NCBI GenBank assembly: GCA_045531955.1 | Contig: JAZSFC010000004.1 | Span: 4,577-68,576 of the forward strand | Source of the DNA: SIG299 sp045531955 | GTDB taxonomy: Bacteria; Bacillota; Clostridia; Lachnospirales; Lachnospiraceae | Direction: 5' to 3' | Length of the DNA: 64,000 nucleotides | Part shown: positions 51,221 through 59,423 of the stretch, in pieces | Layout of the letters: each line of letters begins with the position of its first letter | How positions within the stretch are numbered: the first letter of the stretch is position 1 | Notes under the pieces: generated by a model | Told to the model about the DNA's origin: nothing | Databases searched by the model: none | Seen by the model: only the letters and a program-made list of their open reading frames with translations | Position numbers and translations under genes: made by a program

Positions 51221-52251
51221 AAGATAATTTTCCGATACTCCTTCGGAGAAATCCCGTACTCTTTTTTAAAAGCACGGTAAAAGGCGGAGTAATCGCAAAA
51301 GCCACAGGACAGGGCAGCTTCTTCCATGGAGCTGCCTTCTTCTATTTTTAATTTGGAATTGATTAAACGCCGCTGGGTAACGAAGTGGTAAAAGCTGATA
51401 TGCAGCCGGTTGTAAAACAGTTTACTTAAGGTACTGGTACTGATATGAAATTCTCTTGCGGTCTCCTCTAATGTGATACGGTTGCTGTAATTTTTTTCAA
51501 TATAAGAGATAACCTCGTCAATATCTTCCCGCTGTTCTGCAGGAAAATACGTGTCGGTGGACATTAAAGCGCGGCCTAAATTTGCTAACAGATTTGTGGT
51601 GTTCCCGCAAAGAGCCATTTCCCACATAGGAGCCTGCATGGTGGCCTCTTCCACACCACGTTGAAACAGTTTCCCGAGATACTTGTACGGAGTACCTTCC
51701 GTGCGAAGAAGAAAATGCTCTTTCAGACGAAGCTGACTCCGGAGCTCCTTAGGACAGATTTCTGCAACAGTATGAAAAAAGTCAGAATTTATCCAAAGGA
51801 CAATGCGGGTATAAGGCTCCGGCATTTCATTGTAAAATATTGGCCGATGACTGATACCGGGCGGAACCAGAATTACATCGCCGGTATGGATGCGGTAACG
51901 GGTATCCCCAATCAGATACTGGATAGTGCCGCTCTCGCAATAGATGAGTTCGAAAAAGGCATGACTGTGAAGCTGCAGATTTTCCGGACGATAACTGATA
52001 TCCCGGTGGGTATTTACATATGGAGAAGACATTTCCAGCTCCTGGTGCAGGTTAATACCGGTGCCGCCCAGGGCACGGAACAGCTTTACTTTAGCATCCG
52101 GATCTTTAGAAAGAGAGTCAAGTTCTTCCCGGGACAGGGTCTCCGGAGCAGGATGAATGCCGGCCTTTTTTATGAGCTCAAATATGGTTTTCAGTTCTGC
52201 AGGTTTCACCGGAAACACCTCCTCAGACAATTTCTTCTTGTATTTTATCAT
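51217..52251 (-). CDS. AraC family regulator with cupin sensor domain
   Basis: 344 residues. After a helical N-terminal 80 residues comes a cupin-like domain (about 95-180; LQLHSHAFFELIYCESG and HTGDVILVPPGISH) and a C-terminal AraC double helix-turn-helix (about 240-342; ISTSTLSKLFYNRLHISFYH and CGFCDYSAFYRAFKKEYGISP, shortened here). It likely senses a sugar and controls the convergent GH43-GH127 operon, the usual arrangement in gut Firmicutes. It is also divergent from the TolQ/TolR-like operon, so its own promoter region faces that operon. Confidence 0.92.
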   Translation of the reverse strand: MIKYKKKLSEEVFPVKPAELKTIFELIKKAGIHPAPETLSREELDSLSKDPDAKVKLFRALGGTGINLHQELEMSSPYVNTHRDISYRPENLQLHSHAFFELIYCESGTIQYLIGDTRYRIHTGDVILVPPGISHRPIFYNEMPEPYTRIVLWINSDFFHTVAEICPKELRSQLRLKEHFLLRTEGTPYKYLGKLFQRGVEEATMQAPMWEMALCGNTTNLLANLGRALMSTDTYFPAEQREDIDEVISYIEKNYSNRITLEETAREFHISTSTLSKLFYNRLHISFYHFVTQRRLINSKLKIEEGSSMEEAALSCGFCDYSAFYRAFKKEYGISPKEYRKIIF

Positions 52252-52312
52252 GGGTGCAGCGGATTTACAATGTTAATCATAATGGGTAGGGGGGATTTTG
52301 ACGATATAACAA

Positions 52313-52341
52313 TTGACAGAATTCGACGAAAATAATACACT
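52313..52341 (+). promoter_or_regulatory. Sigma-A promoter of the TolQ/TolR-like operon
   Basis: TTGACA (52313-52318) and TACACT (52336-52341), 17 bp apart. The spacer contains TTCGACGAA (52322-52330), one mismatch from the inverted Spo0A box TTYGACAAA; this may be chance. The site lies in the 135-bp gap shared with the divergent AraC gene. Confidence 0.75.
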
Positions 52342-52386
52342 GATAGTTAGAAAGCTATAATTATTTCAGGCAAAGGAGAAGATAGT

Positions 52387-52941
52387 ATGGGATTTATGTT
52401 GGAATTTATTTCAAAATACGGAACGGCGGGCATTGTGCTTTTTGGTATAGCGGTTGCTATACTATTATTCTGGAACGGTATCGCTCTTTCCAACCAGAAA
52501 AACCGCATTGAGGAAGCGCTGAAGCGTAAAAACAATACCTATACACTGAATGTGGATTCCAAGGAAATGGAAGAAAATGAAGATGAGGCGGCAGCTATCA
52601 CTCCGGACACCATCCGTAAGTATGAAACCGAATTTAATACAAAATGTTCCTGGCACGGTGTATTGGTACAGTGTATTCCGGTATTCCCGTTGCTTGGTAT
52701 TCTCGGTACTGTGGCAGGTCTTATGCTGCAGGTGCAGGGTGGCGGAATTGAGGCTATGATGACCTCTCTGAACACTGCGTTGGACACTACTTTCTGGGGT
52801 TTGATTTTTGCCATTTTATTAAAAGTAATTGAGGCGGTATTCCCATCCAGAATTATTTATGACGTAGAGGTTATGCTGGATGATTTTGACAAGAAATTAA
52901 ACATTGCGGAAATGTTTAAGAAGTTCCAAGAAGAACAATAA
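52387..52941 (+). CDS. MotA/TolQ/ExbB-type proton channel protein
   Basis: 184 residues with three membrane segments: about 12-34, 92-118 and 132-156. The two channel helices carry the TolQ/ExbB signatures PVFPLLGILGTVAGLM and LNTALDTTFWGLIFAIL, including the conserved Thr residues that line the proton path. The cytoplasmic loop (about 40-85) is short and acidic, and the C-terminal tail is also short, unlike ZorA. It is the first gene of a five-gene unit and is followed by its ExbD/TolR-like partner. Such pairs normally energise outer-membrane or gliding functions in diderms, which makes it unexpected here. Confidence 0.9.
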   Translation: MGFMLEFISKYGTAGIVLFGIAVAILLFWNGIALSNQKNRIEEALKRKNNTYTLNVDSKEMEENEDEAAAITPDTIRKYETEFNTKCSWHGVLVQCIPVFPLLGILGTVAGLMLQVQGGGIEAMMTSLNTALDTTFWGLIFAILLKVIEAVFPSRIIYDVEVMLDDFDKKLNIAEMFKKFQEEQ

Positions 52942-52959
52942 ATTCCGGGGAGTGAAAGC

Positions 52960-53505
52960 ATGCGGAGAAGAAAAAAAGGCTCAAAGGGCGATGTGTTGAT
53001 TGATTTGACATCGCTTTTGGATGTCATATTTATTATATTACTGATTGTTATGTGGGGGCAGAATTCGATGGAAACCAATTTGAAACAGGCCCAGGCAGAA
53101 ACAGAATCTGCAAAAAACCAAACGGAGGCAGAGCAAAAACTCTATGAACAGCAATTGGAAATAGCAGATAATATCAACCAATATGTGTTTGCTGTATCGG
53201 TTGTGGTACCATATGACAAAGAAGATGTTACAAGAAGAACGATCCAAATCTTAAAAGAGGGCGAAGAAATCGAAAGCTTTGAACTGGTGGGAAATAACGT
53301 AAAGTCTTCCATAGAAGCGTTTCGGAACAGCCTGACGAAGTTTGTGGAAGCAAATAAAGACCGACCGGTCATTCTTTCTTTAAATGAGACGGACGATACT
53401 ATTTTGTACCGGGATGAGGTTATGGTTACAGATATTTTTTATGAGCTTACAAAGGAATATAACAACGTTTATATCCGCGGAAGCATACATGAGGAGGAAA
53501 AATGA
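52960..53505 (+). CDS. ExbD/TolR-like stator partner
   Basis: 181 residues: basic cytoplasmic start, one membrane helix with the ExbD/TolR signature (DLTSLLDVIFIILLIVM, proton-carrying Asp21), a coiled-coil stalk (about 42-70, Gln/Glu/Lys-rich), then an extracytoplasmic alpha/beta domain (about 75-178) whose end (YRDEVMVTDIFYELTKEYNNVYI) resembles the ExbD fold. It should form the 5:2-type channel with the preceding protein. The stalk is longer than in TolR. It overlaps the next gene by 4 bp. Confidence 0.88.
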   Translation: MRRRKKGSKGDVLIDLTSLLDVIFIILLIVMWGQNSMETNLKQAQAETESAKNQTEAEQKLYEQQLEIADNINQYVFAVSVVVPYDKEDVTRRTIQILKEGEEIESFELVGNNVKSSIEAFRNSLTKFVEANKDRPVILSLNETDDTILYRDEVMVTDIFYELTKEYNNVYIRGSIHEEEK

Positions 53506-54092
53506 TACCTTGGACTCTGATAATTGTAGGTGGCCTGCTTGTGATTTTTGGTGTACTTGGTCTGATTTCCCTGTGGGTATTACCTTTCTTTGAACGGTTT
53601 GAAGTTGTTTATGATAAAGACAAAGAAATCCTTTCAGCCCGGATGGACCCGGAAATCGGGAAGCAGGTCTGGTATGAAAAAAAGAACTTAATCCGGGATT
53701 TTATTGTTGCTATTTTTGCAGGAATCCTGATGTTTTTCGCAGGTTTATATCTTGGCTATGCCGCAAAGGGTGAAAATTTCTGGCTGTACCGTAAACTGTT
53801 TCCGGACCGGATTGCCACGGAAACCATGGCAGCTTGGGATGCTATCAATGAAAACGGTCAGTTTGTGGCGGAAGACGGAAAAGCATACACCTATTATGTG
53901 CTGGTAGCCGGTGATAAAGTCAGCCTGAGCGGTGAAACCTGTGCAGATTTATCAGAATTGAAAACCAGACTGACAGAAATAAAAAGAGAAAACACGGTAA
54001 TAATAATTGACAGTTTTGCCGTCAGTTCCCTTTATCGCGGGGTAAAGGATATGCTAAACGAAATGGGAATTGATTACGAGGAAACGCGATGA
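53502..54092 (+). CDS. Membrane protein with ExbD-like extracytoplasmic domain
   Basis: 196 residues: two membrane helices (about 6-29 and 65-88) with a cytoplasmic loop between, then an outside domain (about 95-193). That domain shows an ExbD/TolR-like pattern: a beta strand, VSLSGETCADLSELKTRLTE, VIIIDSFAVSSLYRGVKDML and a final GIDYEE. No proton-carrying Asp is found in its helices, so it is probably a structural or load-bearing partner rather than a stator. Start and stop overlap both neighbours by 4 bp. I know of no named family. Confidence 0.75.
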   Translation: MIPWTLIIVGGLLVIFGVLGLISLWVLPFFERFEVVYDKDKEILSARMDPEIGKQVWYEKKNLIRDFIVAIFAGILMFFAGLYLGYAAKGENFWLYRKLFPDRIATETMAAWDAINENGQFVAEDGKAYTYYVLVAGDKVSLSGETCADLSELKTRLTEIKRENTVIIIDSFAVSSLYRGVKDMLNEMGIDYEETR

Positions 54093-54595
54093 AAAGAAAA
54101 AGAATGCTGTTCCTGCTTGCAATTGCCGTTCTGCTGGTTTTGGCCGGCTGGGGACAGAAAAAAGTAGAATTGCTGAGTGATAAAAAGTTAATAGATTTAA
54201 GCGCAGCCATCGGAAACTGTAAACTGGGAGCGGATGATATGGTTCAGGATATTGGTAAAGAGACACCGAATCCGTCAGCAACGCCGGTTCCTATGACCAG
54301 TGTAACGCCGAAACCGACGGCGAAACCTACTCCGAAGGTAACGGTTACACCAAAACCGGATCTGCCGGCAAAACCAAGGATTCAGGAAATCCGTGTCCGT
54401 GGCGAACAGATAACCTATAATTATGTGCCATGGCCGGATTTGGATATTCTTACGGCACAGCTGCGCAGGGATCATGATGAACGTACCTCTTTCCGTCTGG
54501 TGGATGATTATGCGGAAGCTCATGTATATCGGGAGATGCTAAATATTTTAAGTGATTTGGAAGCGGAAATCGGATTAAAATATACGGTAGAGTAG
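54089..54595 (+). CDS. Anchored extracytoplasmic protein with Thr-Pro linker and ExbD-like end
   Basis: 168 residues: N-terminal signal anchor (about 5-22; no lipobox Cys, as it reads LVLAGWGQKK), a Thr/Pro/Lys-rich spacer (about 58-95) and a C-terminal domain (about 97-168) with EIRVRGEQITYNYV, then LDILTAQLRRD and YREMLNILSDLEAEIGLKY, again like the ExbD outside domain. The spacer could reach through peptidoglycan. It is coupled to the previous gene by a 4-bp overlap. Function unknown. Confidence 0.72.
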   Translation: MKRKRMLFLLAIAVLLVLAGWGQKKVELLSDKKLIDLSAAIGNCKLGADDMVQDIGKETPNPSATPVPMTSVTPKPTAKPTPKVTVTPKPDLPAKPRIQEIRVRGEQITYNYVPWPDLDILTAQLRRDHDERTSFRLVDDYAEAHVYREMLNILSDLEAEIGLKYTVE

Positions 54596-54607
54596 GAGGA
54601 TGGCAGT

Positions 54608-55594
54608 ATGAACAGAAAACGAATCACGGCAATTGTTATGGCGCTGTGCGTGTGCCTTTCCTTCTGCGGAGCGGGCTGGTTTGACGGCACCAAAGTAATG
54701 GTTGACACAGAAAATAATAAAGTGTACCAATACCGTACCGCGGATGATATCGTGTCGGAATTTGCAGCAAACAGCAAGGCGGCTAAAACCAAATATAATA
54801 ATCAGCCGGTGCTTTTATACGGTCAGGTGGTAAACGTGGATAAGGATGGTAAAAAACTTACGGTTACCGGCCTTGGTAATACTTCTCTGACACTGGAATG
54901 TACTTGCGAGCGGGGACTGCGCTCCACAGCGAAGACTTATCAGCCAGGAACCAAGGTAGCACTGTACGGAAGCATCGTAGTGGGATTGTTTACCGGAGAT
55001 GTTTATTTTACCGTGGACAAATTTACGGCATTGCCGGCATCCGCTTTATCAAATGACATGTACTATTTAAAGGACGGTACGGAGTATAATAAGCGGAATG
55101 CAACGAAGGTTACTTTAAATAACGGTGGTGTGGAATACTACATTCCGTCCACCTGGGCAAATGAGAAAATTCAGCACAGCGTTAAGGATGAAAACCTTGG
55201 TACCATGGAAGGCTACCAGTATGTACTGAATAAACTGAACCCTGCTGATCCGGTGCCGGAATCCTTGTTTGTCTGCTACTTTGACAATAATTCACAATTG
55301 GCCTTCGCCGGTGATTCCGACGAAACCAAGCTAATAGAAAAGGCGATTGTGGAAAACATTTTAGGTAATGTGGGAATCTTTCCGACCAAGAGAGTTATGA
55401 CCTATTATGGTGAGGAATATAACTACTATGACGGTGTTTTCAAAAATGCCCTGGAAGCCGGTGACGGTTACCGCTGTGAGTTTATCTTCCGGGCCGATGG
55501 CGAGGATGGTATTGTGGTGGTGCTGTACGTATACAGGGAAGCAAAGCATCTGAAGGATGTGTTGTTTTTGACCAGGTTCCTGGAAGTGAGGTAA
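54608..55594 (+). CDS. Secreted protein with OB-fold-like domain, TolQ/R-like operon
   Basis: 328 residues: signal peptide (cleaved near CGAG, no clean lipobox), an OB-fold/tRNA_anti-like domain (about 40-145, with QPVLLYGQVVNVDKDGKKLTV and KVALYGSIVV) and a C-terminal alpha/beta domain (about 165-328). OB-like domains of this kind occur in many Firmicute surface lipoproteins. As the last gene, 13 bp after its neighbour and behind GGAGG, it may be the part that the proton-driven complex acts on. No enzymatic motif is seen. Confidence 0.75.
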   Translation: MNRKRITAIVMALCVCLSFCGAGWFDGTKVMVDTENNKVYQYRTADDIVSEFAANSKAAKTKYNNQPVLLYGQVVNVDKDGKKLTVTGLGNTSLTLECTCERGLRSTAKTYQPGTKVALYGSIVVGLFTGDVYFTVDKFTALPASALSNDMYYLKDGTEYNKRNATKVTLNNGGVEYYIPSTWANEKIQHSVKDENLGTMEGYQYVLNKLNPADPVPESLFVCYFDNNSQLAFAGDSDETKLIEKAIVENILGNVGIFPTKRVMTYYGEEYNYYDGVFKNALEAGDGYRCEFIFRADGEDGIVVVLYVYREAKHLKDVLFLTRFLEVR

Positions 55595-55665
55595 TTTGCG
55601 GGATTTATCCGTCAAAATGCGCCATTTTCCGAAGGATTATTGCAATTTTTTGTTCATTTTACATA

Positions 55666-55695
55666 TTGAAATTACGGCTTTTTCTATGCTATAAT
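55666..55695 (+). promoter_or_regulatory. Sigma-A promoter of the DUF6465-like gene
   Basis: TTGAAA (55666-55671) and a perfect TATAAT (55690-55695) with an 18-bp spacer, leaving a short leader of about 45 nt that ends in AAAGGAG. Confidence 0.8.
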
Positions 55696-55748
55696 CGAGC
55701 CTGTTTATAGAAACTTGTAATAGGTTTGTTTATAAAAGGAGACAAATA

Positions 55749-55946
55749 ATGATTAAGAATTTATTTTTCGAGTATGCCGGTGACAGCTTCAACGCTGATG
55801 AAATTGTAAAGGCTGTTAAGGCTGACTGGGTTGCTATGGGCAACAAGGTTAAGGAAATGGCAGACGCTAAGATTTATGTTAAGCCGGAAGATGGCAAGGC
55901 TTACTACGTTGTTAACGAAGTAACTTACAGCATCAACTTAAAGTAA
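55749..55946 (+). CDS. Small DUF6465-like protein
   Basis: A 65-residue soluble protein, recognised as DUF6465-like from the end DAKIYVKPEDGKAYYVVNEV. Family function is unknown and it is widespread in Lachnospiraceae. It has its own promoter and terminator, a strong ribosome site and highly biased codons, all pointing to abundant expression of a small single-gene unit. Confidence 0.85.
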   Translation: MIKNLFFEYAGDSFNADEIVKAVKADWVAMGNKVKEMADAKIYVKPEDGKAYYVVNEVTYSINLK

Positions 55947-55980
55947 TTTGTAAAGACGGAATAGAATATGACAATGATGA

Positions 55981-56013
55981 GGAGAAGGTTTTCGGACCTT
56001 CTCCTTTATTTTG
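55981..56013 (+). terminator. Terminator after the DUF6465-like gene
   Basis: GGAGAAGGT-TTTCGG-ACCTTCTCC then TTTATTTTG. Confidence 0.9.
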
Positions 56014-56066
56014 TTTCGGATTAGTGATAAAATCAATGTATCAAATTCCTTCAGGAGATTCAGATT

Positions 56067-57203
56067 ATGAAATTTTTGTTTGCCTCGGATTCCTTCAAAG
56101 GAACCTTATCCTGTGAAAAAACAGCAGAGCTGCTGACCAAAGCGGCAAAACAGGTATTTCCGCAATGCAGCTGCAGCGGTGTGCCTGTAGCAGATGGCGG
56201 AGAAGGCACGGCGGATGCGGTGCTTTCCGCTATGGGCGGCAGTAAGGTTATGCTAGAGGTACATGACCCATTGATGCGAAGTCTGCAGGCATCTTACGGA
56301 AGAATCGATGAAAACAGGGCGATTATAGAGATGGCAGCAGCCTCCGGCTTACCGCTTCTTACCGAGGCAGAGTACAATCCGGCAACAACCACTTCCTATG
56401 GAACGGGAGAACTGATTGCGGCCGCATTACAGGCGGGATGCAAGGATATTACCATTGCTATTGGCGGTTCCGCCACCAATGATGGCGGTATGGGCTGTAT
56501 GTGCGCACTGGGAGTACGTTTTTTGGATAAAAACGGTCAGGAACTTACCGGCGTGGGAGATAATTTGAAGCAGGTAGCTCATATTGATACTTCCGGCATG
56601 TTGCCACAGGTAAAGGAAGCCTCCTTTACCGTTATCTGTGATGTAACCAATCCGCTTTGCGGAAAAAACGGTGCCACTTATACCTATGGACCGCAAAAGG
56701 GCGGTACACCGCAGCTTCTTGTCGAATTGGAAGAGGGCATGTGCAATTACCGTGATGTGATTATAAAGGAGTTCGGAATAAATTTGGATGAGCTTTCCGG
56801 TGCCGGAGCAGCGGGAGGACTTGGAGGAGCACTGGCGGTATTTTTAAAAGCACGGATGAAGCCCGGCAGTGAGACGGTACTTGATTTGATTGCGTTTGAT
56901 TCCAGGCTGCAGGATGTTTCTTTGGTAATTACCGGAGAAGGACGGTTAGACTGGCAGTCCTGTTTTGGAAAAGTCGTACAGGGTGTTGGGCTGCGATGTA
57001 AAAAGCGAGGCGTTTCTGCGATAGCATTCGTCGGAAGTACAGGTGCCGGGGCAGAACAGATTTTACAGCATGGCATTACCGCCATTGTAAAAACCGCTCC
57101 GGATGATATGCCGGTTTCCGAGGCTCTTGCCCGGGCGGAAGAGCTTTATTTTAGTGCGGCCGTCTGTATGTTTCAAAAAATAAAACATGGTGAAATACTG
57201 TGA
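56067..57203 (+). CDS. glxK: Glycerate kinase (type II, GlxK/GarK family)
   Basis: Phosphorylates D-glycerate to 2- or 3-phosphoglycerate. 378 residues; SDSFKGTLS at the N-terminus, GGEGTADA, the GGSATNDGGMG loop and the GAAGGLG block are diagnostic. It sits alone behind AGGAGATT with a terminator on its 5' side. No glyoxylate or glucarate genes are adjacent, so its source of glycerate is unclear. Confidence 0.94.
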   Translation: MKFLFASDSFKGTLSCEKTAELLTKAAKQVFPQCSCSGVPVADGGEGTADAVLSAMGGSKVMLEVHDPLMRSLQASYGRIDENRAIIEMAAASGLPLLTEAEYNPATTTSYGTGELIAAALQAGCKDITIAIGGSATNDGGMGCMCALGVRFLDKNGQELTGVGDNLKQVAHIDTSGMLPQVKEASFTVICDVTNPLCGKNGATYTYGPQKGGTPQLLVELEEGMCNYRDVIIKEFGINLDELSGAGAAGGLGGALAVFLKARMKPGSETVLDLIAFDSRLQDVSLVITGEGRLDWQSCFGKVVQGVGLRCKKRGVSAIAFVGSTGAGAEQILQHGITAIVKTAPDDMPVSEALARAEELYFSAAVCMFQKIKHGEIL

Positions 57204-57309
57204 TTATTTGCATCTTATTGCGGTAAAATGCATCTTACCCGCAGAAGCCTTGATTTAGAAAAAAATACCGATTATAGTCATCGTATCAAAGAAAGGAAAG
57301 GTGATTATA

Positions 57310-58440
57310 ATGAAACATAAAAACAAACAAAAATCGAAAAAGGTGTTATGGATTGTATTAGGCAGTATTGCAGCTTTGATTCTTTTGGCAGTAATAATAA
57401 TCCCCAAGCTTCTGTTTGCTGACTATGAGGGTCTGCCAACGACAGGACCTTACAATATAAAGACGGCCTCTGCCATTTTGGTGGATGAAAGCCGGGTGGA
57501 AGCCTTTGAAACTGATGGTTCCAAACGTGAGGTTCCGGTGTATTTTTACTATCCGGAAGTGCCGGAGGAAGAAAGTGAAAAATCATTTCCGCTGGTTATT
57601 TTTTCTCACGGGGCCTTTGGCTATTATCAGAGTAATACTTCCACCTACATGGAACTTGCCAGCAACGGTTATGTGGTAATCAGCCTGGACCATCCGTATC
57701 ATTCCTTTTTTACAAAGGATACTTCCGGAAAAACAATTATTGTAAATCCCCAATTTATGCAGGAAGTCATGTATATTAACGAACTTGGAACACCGGAACA
57801 GGAGATTATCGAGTTGTCCCATGGCTGGCTGGACATCCGGACGGCAGATATGAATTTTGTCTTGGATAGTGTAAAGGCAGCGAAGGAGCAAGGGGCGGAA
57901 CTTCCGGCCTGCTGGTTTATAAAAGAAGAATCTTCCGCGGAAACTATTCGGGCGATTCTTTCCATGACGGACACGGAACACATTGGTCTTATGGGTCATT
58001 CCATGGGCGGTGCTGCCAGTGTTACGGTGGGCAGAACCAGGGATGATATTGATGCGGTTATCGATTTGGATGGTACGATGCTTGGCGAGCAGTTTAGTTA
58101 TAACAACGGGGAGTATGATTTTTATGACGAAGCATATCCGGTACCGTTATTATCTGTCAGCAATGAAGCCCATTATTTTGAAGGGCAGGATTTGGCAGAC
58201 TGGTACGTGAACAGTTGGGTGCTTGCTAATGCCAAAGATGCGAAATATACGTATTTTAAGGGCAGCGGACATATGAATTTTACAGACCTGCCGCTGTTTT
58301 CTCCGGCCCTGGCGAAGATGCTCGGCATCGGTACCATTGACCCGGAAGAATGTGTAATTACGATGAATCAGTTAGTTTTGGACTACTATAACTGTTATCT
58401 AAAGAATATGGGAGAAGTGGTGGTTCAGGAAGGATACTAA
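57310..58440 (+). CDS. Membrane-anchored alpha/beta hydrolase (PAF acetylhydrolase-like)
   Basis: 376 residues: basic start, one membrane helix (about 12-34), then an extracytoplasmic alpha/beta hydrolase domain. The oxyanion region IFSHGAFG, the nucleophile elbow GHSMGG (Ser231), an Asp in DLDGT and the late His in GSGHMNF make a complete triad. Overall similarity is to platelet-activating-factor acetylhydrolase and dienelactone hydrolase types. GTG at 57301 is in frame, but AAAGGAAAGG places the start at 57310. It is 3 bp before the LytTR gene, so the three genes to 59329 form an operon. Confidence 0.86.
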   Translation: MKHKNKQKSKKVLWIVLGSIAALILLAVIIIPKLLFADYEGLPTTGPYNIKTASAILVDESRVEAFETDGSKREVPVYFYYPEVPEEESEKSFPLVIFSHGAFGYYQSNTSTYMELASNGYVVISLDHPYHSFFTKDTSGKTIIVNPQFMQEVMYINELGTPEQEIIELSHGWLDIRTADMNFVLDSVKAAKEQGAELPACWFIKEESSAETIRAILSMTDTEHIGLMGHSMGGAASVTVGRTRDDIDAVIDLDGTMLGEQFSYNNGEYDFYDEAYPVPLLSVSNEAHYFEGQDLADWYVNSWVLANAKDAKYTYFKGSGHMNFTDLPLFSPALAKMLGIGTIDPEECVITMNQLVLDYYNCYLKNMGEVVVQEGY

Positions 58441-58443
58441 TCC

Positions 58444-58887
58444 ATGGAAATAAAATTGTTGAAAATATCAAAAGACCAACCGGAGCTAATGGAAATCCGC
58501 TGTCATGAAATTACGGAGGAAGTGAAAGAAATCGTCGCTTTTGTAAAGACAAGACAGGGACGCCTTACCGGCATGCTGGAGGACCGCCAGTTTGAAGTGC
58601 CGTTACCGGATGTCTGCTATATTGAAGCAGTGGATAATAAGGTATTTCTGTACACGGCAGAACAAGTATATGAAACGAAGCAGAAATTGTATGAACTGGA
58701 AGAATTGTTAAAAGATAAATTTTTCCTTCGGGTATCCAAAGCATTGCTGTTAAACCTGATGAAGGTACGTTCTATCAAACCTGCTTTAAACGGGCGATTT
58801 ACTGCGGTATTACAAAGCGGTGAGGAAATCATTATTTCAAGAAAATATGTGCCGGCGTTGAAGGCAGCATTGAAGGGTGGTGTGTAG
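58444..58887 (+). CDS. LytTR-domain DNA-binding regulator
   Basis: 147 residues with a C-terminal LytTR domain (about 48-145; VCYIEAVDNKVFLYTAEQVY, RVSKALLLNLMKVRSI and ISRKYVPALKAALKG). There is no receiver domain, so it is not a classic response regulator. Paired with the DUF3021 membrane protein encoded next, it forms a known two-gene module (as in S. mutans BrsRM-like pairs), in which the membrane partner restrains the regulator and both are autoregulated. Its immediate target could be the hydrolase gene it follows. Confidence 0.9.
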   Translation: MEIKLLKISKDQPELMEIRCHEITEEVKEIVAFVKTRQGRLTGMLEDRQFEVPLPDVCYIEAVDNKVFLYTAEQVYETKQKLYELEELLKDKFFLRVSKALLLNLMKVRSIKPALNGRFTAVLQSGEEIIISRKYVPALKAALKGGV

Positions 58888-58888
58888 C

Positions 58889-59329
58889 ATGCACGGAAAA
58901 GAGTTTTTGGCGGATTGTATCCGTACGTTTTTTACGATAGTTGCTATGATTAACATTGCTATGTTTCTGATGGGTGTTACCATGATGCCGGATAAAAAAT
59001 TTGGTTATGAAGGATTCATTATTCCTGTTATTTATGGCTTGGCAGGTACTCTTCCGAATTTAGTCCTGTATTCTAAACGGGAATTGAAAGTCGGAGAACT
59101 GATTCTGCGGAAAATAATCCAATTTTTGTTGACGGAAGCCTGTGTGCTGTTTGCGATTTTTTTCGATTCTGCAGAAGCGGACCGTTCTCCTTGGCTAATC
59201 GGAGTGGTTGCGCTCAGTATTTTAGTTATCTTTGTTTTGGCAACGCTATCTGACTGGTTACAAAACTATTTGTCTGCAAAACAGATGACAGAGGATTTAA
59301 AAACCTTTCAGGGAAAATTTCAGGAGTAA
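58889..59329 (+). CDS. DUF3021 family membrane protein (partner of LytTR regulator)
   Basis: 146 residues with four membrane segments (about 9-29, 42-60, 73-91, 103-123) and a Lys/Gln-rich cytoplasmic tail, matching DUF3021. The start at 58889 abuts the stop of the LytTR gene. In streptococcal counterparts it acts as an inhibitor of the LytTR protein; the signal it senses is unknown. Confidence 0.87.
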   Translation: MHGKEFLADCIRTFFTIVAMINIAMFLMGVTMMPDKKFGYEGFIIPVIYGLAGTLPNLVLYSKRELKVGELILRKIIQFLLTEACVLFAIFFDSAEADRSPWLIGVVALSILVIFVLATLSDWLQNYLSAKQMTEDLKTFQGKFQE

Positions 59330-59360
59330 AAATTTTCATTTTTTGAAAAATAAAAACCCT

Positions 59361-59389
59361 GTATAAATCTTTTTCATTCGGTAAGACTA
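59361..59389 (+). promoter_or_regulatory. Candidate sigma-F promoter of the SpoIIQ-like gene
   Basis: GTATA (59361-59365) matches the sigma-F -35 consensus GYWTA, and GGTAAGACTA (59380-59389) matches the -10 consensus GGNRANANTW at every fixed position. The 14-bp gap is about one base shorter than typical. The predicted start, near 59396, leaves the GTG at 59424 as the first well-placed start codon. Confidence 0.6.
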
Positions 59390-59423
59390 AAACTGAATGA
59401 TAAAAAGAAAGGCAGGGGTTAAT

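Noticed and set aside
52387..53505. Zorya-type anti-phage system (ZorAB)
   Set aside because: The MotA/TolQ-like protein lacks the long cytoplasmic ZorA tail, the partner is ExbD-like and not OmpA-like, and no ZorC/D/E-type gene is present.
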